The translations under genes and the position numbers were made by a program. Shown piece by piece: positions 5,559 to 7,324 of a stretch of DNA of 7,324 nucleotides. The stretch is from UBA2137 sp037968575. Its GTDB lineage: Bacteria > Pseudomonadota > Alphaproteobacteria > Micavibrionales > Micavibrionaceae. Position 1 is the stretch's first letter. Every line of letters starts with the position of its first letter. A model generated the notes under the pieces. That model did not search any database. It saw only the letters and a list, made by a program, of their open reading frames with translations, and had not been told where the DNA came from. The DNA lies in the NCBI GenBank assembly GCA_037968575.1, contig JBBKVR010000059.1, positions 1 to 7,324 of the forward strand. The letters are read 5' to 3'.

Positions 5559-6761
5559 GATAACAACTTCGTTCTGTAAAGTCTTGTGAACAGGGCACTT
5601 ATCAGCAATTTCCATGAGTTTGTCTCTTTGCTCGTCTGATAAGTCATTTCCCTTGATTGTGATGGCGCAATCAAATTGATCGATTTTACCCTCTTTCGTT
5701 TCACAGTTCTCACAATCCTTTGCATGAGTTTTGTCGTGTGTCACTTCAACTTCAACACCTGTCAGAGGCCACCCTTTTCGGTCTGCATACATCTTTAAAG
5801 TCATGGATTTGCAGGCCCCCAATGCCATTTTGAGAAAATCATAAGGTGTTGGGCCTGTTTCATCGCCACCGTAACTTTTTGGTTCATCGGCGAAAATTTC
5901 ATGTTTGCCAACAAGTATCTGTTGTTGGAATTTCCCTTTCCCCGTTGAGCGCACCAGAACTGTACCTTCATCAGGTCTATTTGTGTCCGAGGGGGCGATG
6001 GTTTCTTGACTTGGAATATAGCGTTCAGACCATGTCGCGATGATATGTGCTGCATATTCAGCGTCTTTTTGTTTGGTTAACAGGTGACCTGCATCATCTA
6101 AAGTTATGAAACTTTTTGGGTGCTTTGCTTGCGTGAAGATGGTTGCTGCGTTCTCAATACCAACAATATCATCAAATGGAGCGTGCATAATGAGCAATGC
6201 TTTGTCTAAATTTGCGATGTGGTCTTTAAGATTTTGAGAATTAATATCATCAAGAAATTGTTTTTTAATACAAAATGGACGCCCAGCAAGGGAAACTTCA
6301 GCTTCTCCCTTTTCCATGATTTCTGCGTGTTTATCTCCAAAATTATCAGTTACGTGCGCAGCATCTGCTGGTGCACCGATGGTGACCACAGCCTTTGCTT
6401 CTTTAATTTCACCAGCAGCGGCGAGAACGGCGGCACCTCCTAGGGAATGACCAATCAGAATGGTTGGGGCTTCCAGTGTTTCACGCATATAATCAGCTGC
6501 TTTCACCAAATCATGCACGTTTGAGCTAAAGTTAGTATTGGCAAACTCACCTTCACTTGCACCCAATCCAGTAAAGTCAAAGCGTAAGACAGCAATGCCC
6601 CGACTTGTCAGGGATTTAGCGATACGGGATGCAGCAAATACGTCCTTACTGCAAGTGAAACAATGAGCAAATAAGGCGTATGCCGTGATATCACCTTGGG
6701 GTTTATCAAGGCGCGCAGCTAATTTGCCGTTTTGAGAGCCTTTAAATTCAATTTTTTCCAT
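5538..6761 (-). CDS. Bifunctional alpha/beta hydrolase-OsmC family fusion protein
   Basis: This 407-residue fusion is a known alpha/beta hydrolase/OsmC architecture. Residues 1-250 are the hydrolase: the nucleophile elbow GHSLGG gives Ser106, HAPFDDIVG gives the likely acid Asp197, and DDAGHLL gives His226. HCFTCSKD (33-40) lies at the oxyanion region. Residues about 262-407 are an OsmC/Ohr-type domain with both expected cysteines, Cys317 (LGACKSMTLKMYA) and Cys389 (ADKCPVHKTL), which in OsmC/Ohr reduce organic peroxides. An extra CENC pair (Cys350, Cys353) is present. Role inferred: hydrolysis of an ester or thioester plus peroxide detoxification in the cytoplasm; substrate unknown. The start fits the family N-terminus (IEFKGSQNGKLAARLDKP), but no ribosome binding site precedes it. 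It converges with the ZIP gene 11 bases away and diverges from the glycosyltransferase. Confidence 0.92.
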   Translation of the reverse strand: MEKIEFKGSQNGKLAARLDKPQGDITAYALFAHCFTCSKDVFAASRIAKSLTSRGIAVLRFDFTGLGASEGEFANTNFSSNVHDLVKAADYMRETLEAPTILIGHSLGGAAVLAAAGEIKEAKAVVTIGAPADAAHVTDNFGDKHAEIMEKGEAEVSLAGRPFCIKKQFLDDINSQNLKDHIANLDKALLIMHAPFDDIVGIENAATIFTQAKHPKSFITLDDAGHLLTKQKDAEYAAHIIATWSERYIPSQETIAPSDTNRPDEGTVLVRSTGKGKFQQQILVGKHEIFADEPKSYGGDETGPTPYDFLKMALGACKSMTLKMYADRKGWPLTGVEVEVTHDKTHAKDCENCETKEGKIDQFDCAITIKGNDLSDEQRDKLMEIADKCPVHKTLQNEVVIKKVQKS

Positions 6762-6767
6762 AGGAAT

Positions 6768-6795
6768 AAATTAGCACGAAAAATGTATCTGCCAA
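6768..6795 (-). promoter_or_regulatory. Weak candidate promoter of the hydrolase-OsmC gene
   Basis: On the minus strand TTGGCA (complement of 6790-6795) is followed after 16 bases by TAATTT (complement of 6768-6773), only a half match to a -10 box. If used, transcription would start within a few bases of the ATG at 6761. That would give a nearly leaderless mRNA and would agree with the missing Shine-Dalgarno. Confidence 0.25.
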
Positions 6796-6804
6796 GTTAA
6801 GGGA

Positions 6805-6833
6805 TTGATGTCATTCACTATCTTCTCTATAAA
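6805..6833 (+). promoter_or_regulatory. Sigma70-like promoter of the glycosyltransferase gene
   Basis: TTGATG (6805-6810) and TATAAA (6828-6833) are separated by exactly 17 bases, matching the -35 and -10 consensus at four and five of six positions. Transcription would begin near 6840, just before GAGG (6841-6844) and the ATG at 6850. This favours that start over the in-frame ATG at 6808, which lies inside the promoter. Confidence 0.5.
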
Positions 6834-6849
6834 AATACCAGAGGCACGC

Positions 6850-7324
6850 ATGACATCTAAAAAAACTACTAATCAACAGACACCAAAAGTTGCAGCAGTT
6901 TTGCCGTGTTATAAATCGCGGGGGCAGGTTTTGGATGTCATAAAGAAAATTCCAAAGAGTGTTCATACCATTTATTGCGTTGATGATGGTTGCCCTGAAA
7001 AGACAGGCGCGCACATCAAAAAAAACAATAAAGACAAACGCGTCAAAATTCTGACACACAAACAAAACAAAGGTGTAGGCGGGGCTGTTATGACAGGTTA
7101 TGCGCAAGCCTTGAAAGATGGCATGGATGTCATTGTCAAAATTGACTCTGATGGTCAGATGAATCCTGAACTTGTTCCCTCATTTGTTGCTCCAATCCTA
7201 AATGGGCAAGCCGATTATACAAAAGGCAATCGTTTCTATACGCCTGAGTTTCTGGAGGGTATGCCTAAGGCTAGATTATTTGGAAATGCAGGACTGTCTT
7301 TCCTCAATAAATTTTCAACGGGTT
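6850..7324 (+). CDS. Family 2 glycosyltransferase (dolichyl-phosphate mannosyltransferase-like), 5' part
   Basis: About 158 codons are visible before the right edge cuts the gene. The GT-A nucleotide-sugar-binding domain is clear: VAAVLPCYKSRGQVLDVI (from residue 14), CVDDGCPEKTG (43-53, with the Asp45-Asp46 pair), NKGVGGAVMTGY (73-84) and the metal-binding DxD as DSDGQM (Asp99, Asp101). KGNRF (125-129) is also typical. It resembles DPM1-type polyprenyl-phosphate sugar transferases, which charge a lipid carrier with mannose or glucose at the inner membrane, but sugar and acceptor cannot be fixed. Any C-terminal membrane helices lie outside the window. The start at 6850 has GAGG five bases upstream; an alternative in-frame ATG at 6808 would add 14 residues unlike the family N-terminus. 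Confidence 0.88.
   Translation, partial: MTSKKTTNQQTPKVAAVLPCYKSRGQVLDVIKKIPKSVHTIYCVDDGCPEKTGAHIKKNNKDKRVKILTHKQNKGVGGAVMTGYAQALKDGMDVIVKIDSDGQMNPELVPSFVAPILNGQADYTKGNRFYTPEFLEGMPKARLFGNAGLSFLNKFSTG

Noticed and set aside
6811..7107. 98-residue minus-strand reading frame opposite the glycosyltransferase start
   Set aside because: It lies antisense to a clear GT2 domain, is rich in Phe and Cys with no recognisable motif, and has no supporting ribosome binding site.

Overview
This window most likely comes from an AT-leaning alphaproteobacterium, probably marine. That assignment rests on resemblance recalled from memory (the style of the FAD oxidoreductase tail, the alpha/beta hydrolase-OsmC fusion, a serralysin-type RTX protease), not on a database search. 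It holds seven protein-coding genes, five complete and one cut at each edge. Coding density is high and no gene-free stretch reaches 300 bases. I see no tRNA, rRNA, CRISPR array, insertion sequence or integrase.

Layout. Bases 1-461 (+) are the C-terminal dimerisation end of a pyridine nucleotide-disulfide oxidoreductase. A 186-base AT-rich gap with a small inverted repeat and a repeated ATGCATAA word follows. Bases 648-3461 (+) encode the standout gene, a 937-residue serralysin-like metalloprotease. It carries only five RTX nonapeptides, followed by two nearly identical LamG-like domains flanking a cadherin-like domain, and an acidic tail that may be a type I secretion signal. Its stop codon abuts the stop of a convergent DUF421/YetF-like membrane protein (3462-3974, -). 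Across an 82-base divergent spacer is a two-gene unit (+): a flavodoxin-fold FMN reductase-like protein (4057-4806) and, 9 bases on, a divergent ZIP-family metal transporter (4816-5526). A hairpin plus T-runs near 5509-5558 probably ends that unit. Convergent to it is an alpha/beta hydrolase-OsmC fusion (5538-6761, -). Divergent from the fusion is the start of a family 2 glycosyltransferase (6850 to the window end, +) with a good sigma70-like promoter.

How the parts may work together. The protease is probably exported without an N-terminal signal peptide by a type I system whose ABC, membrane-fusion and outer-membrane genes are not in this window. The flavoprotein and ZIP transporter look co-transcribed, which suggests (inference only) redox-linked metal handling. 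The hydrolase-OsmC fusion probably serves thiol-dependent peroxide detoxification. I find no clear evidence of a wholly undescribed multi-gene system. The most unusual items are the architecture of the protease and the altered metal-site residues of the ZIP-like protein.
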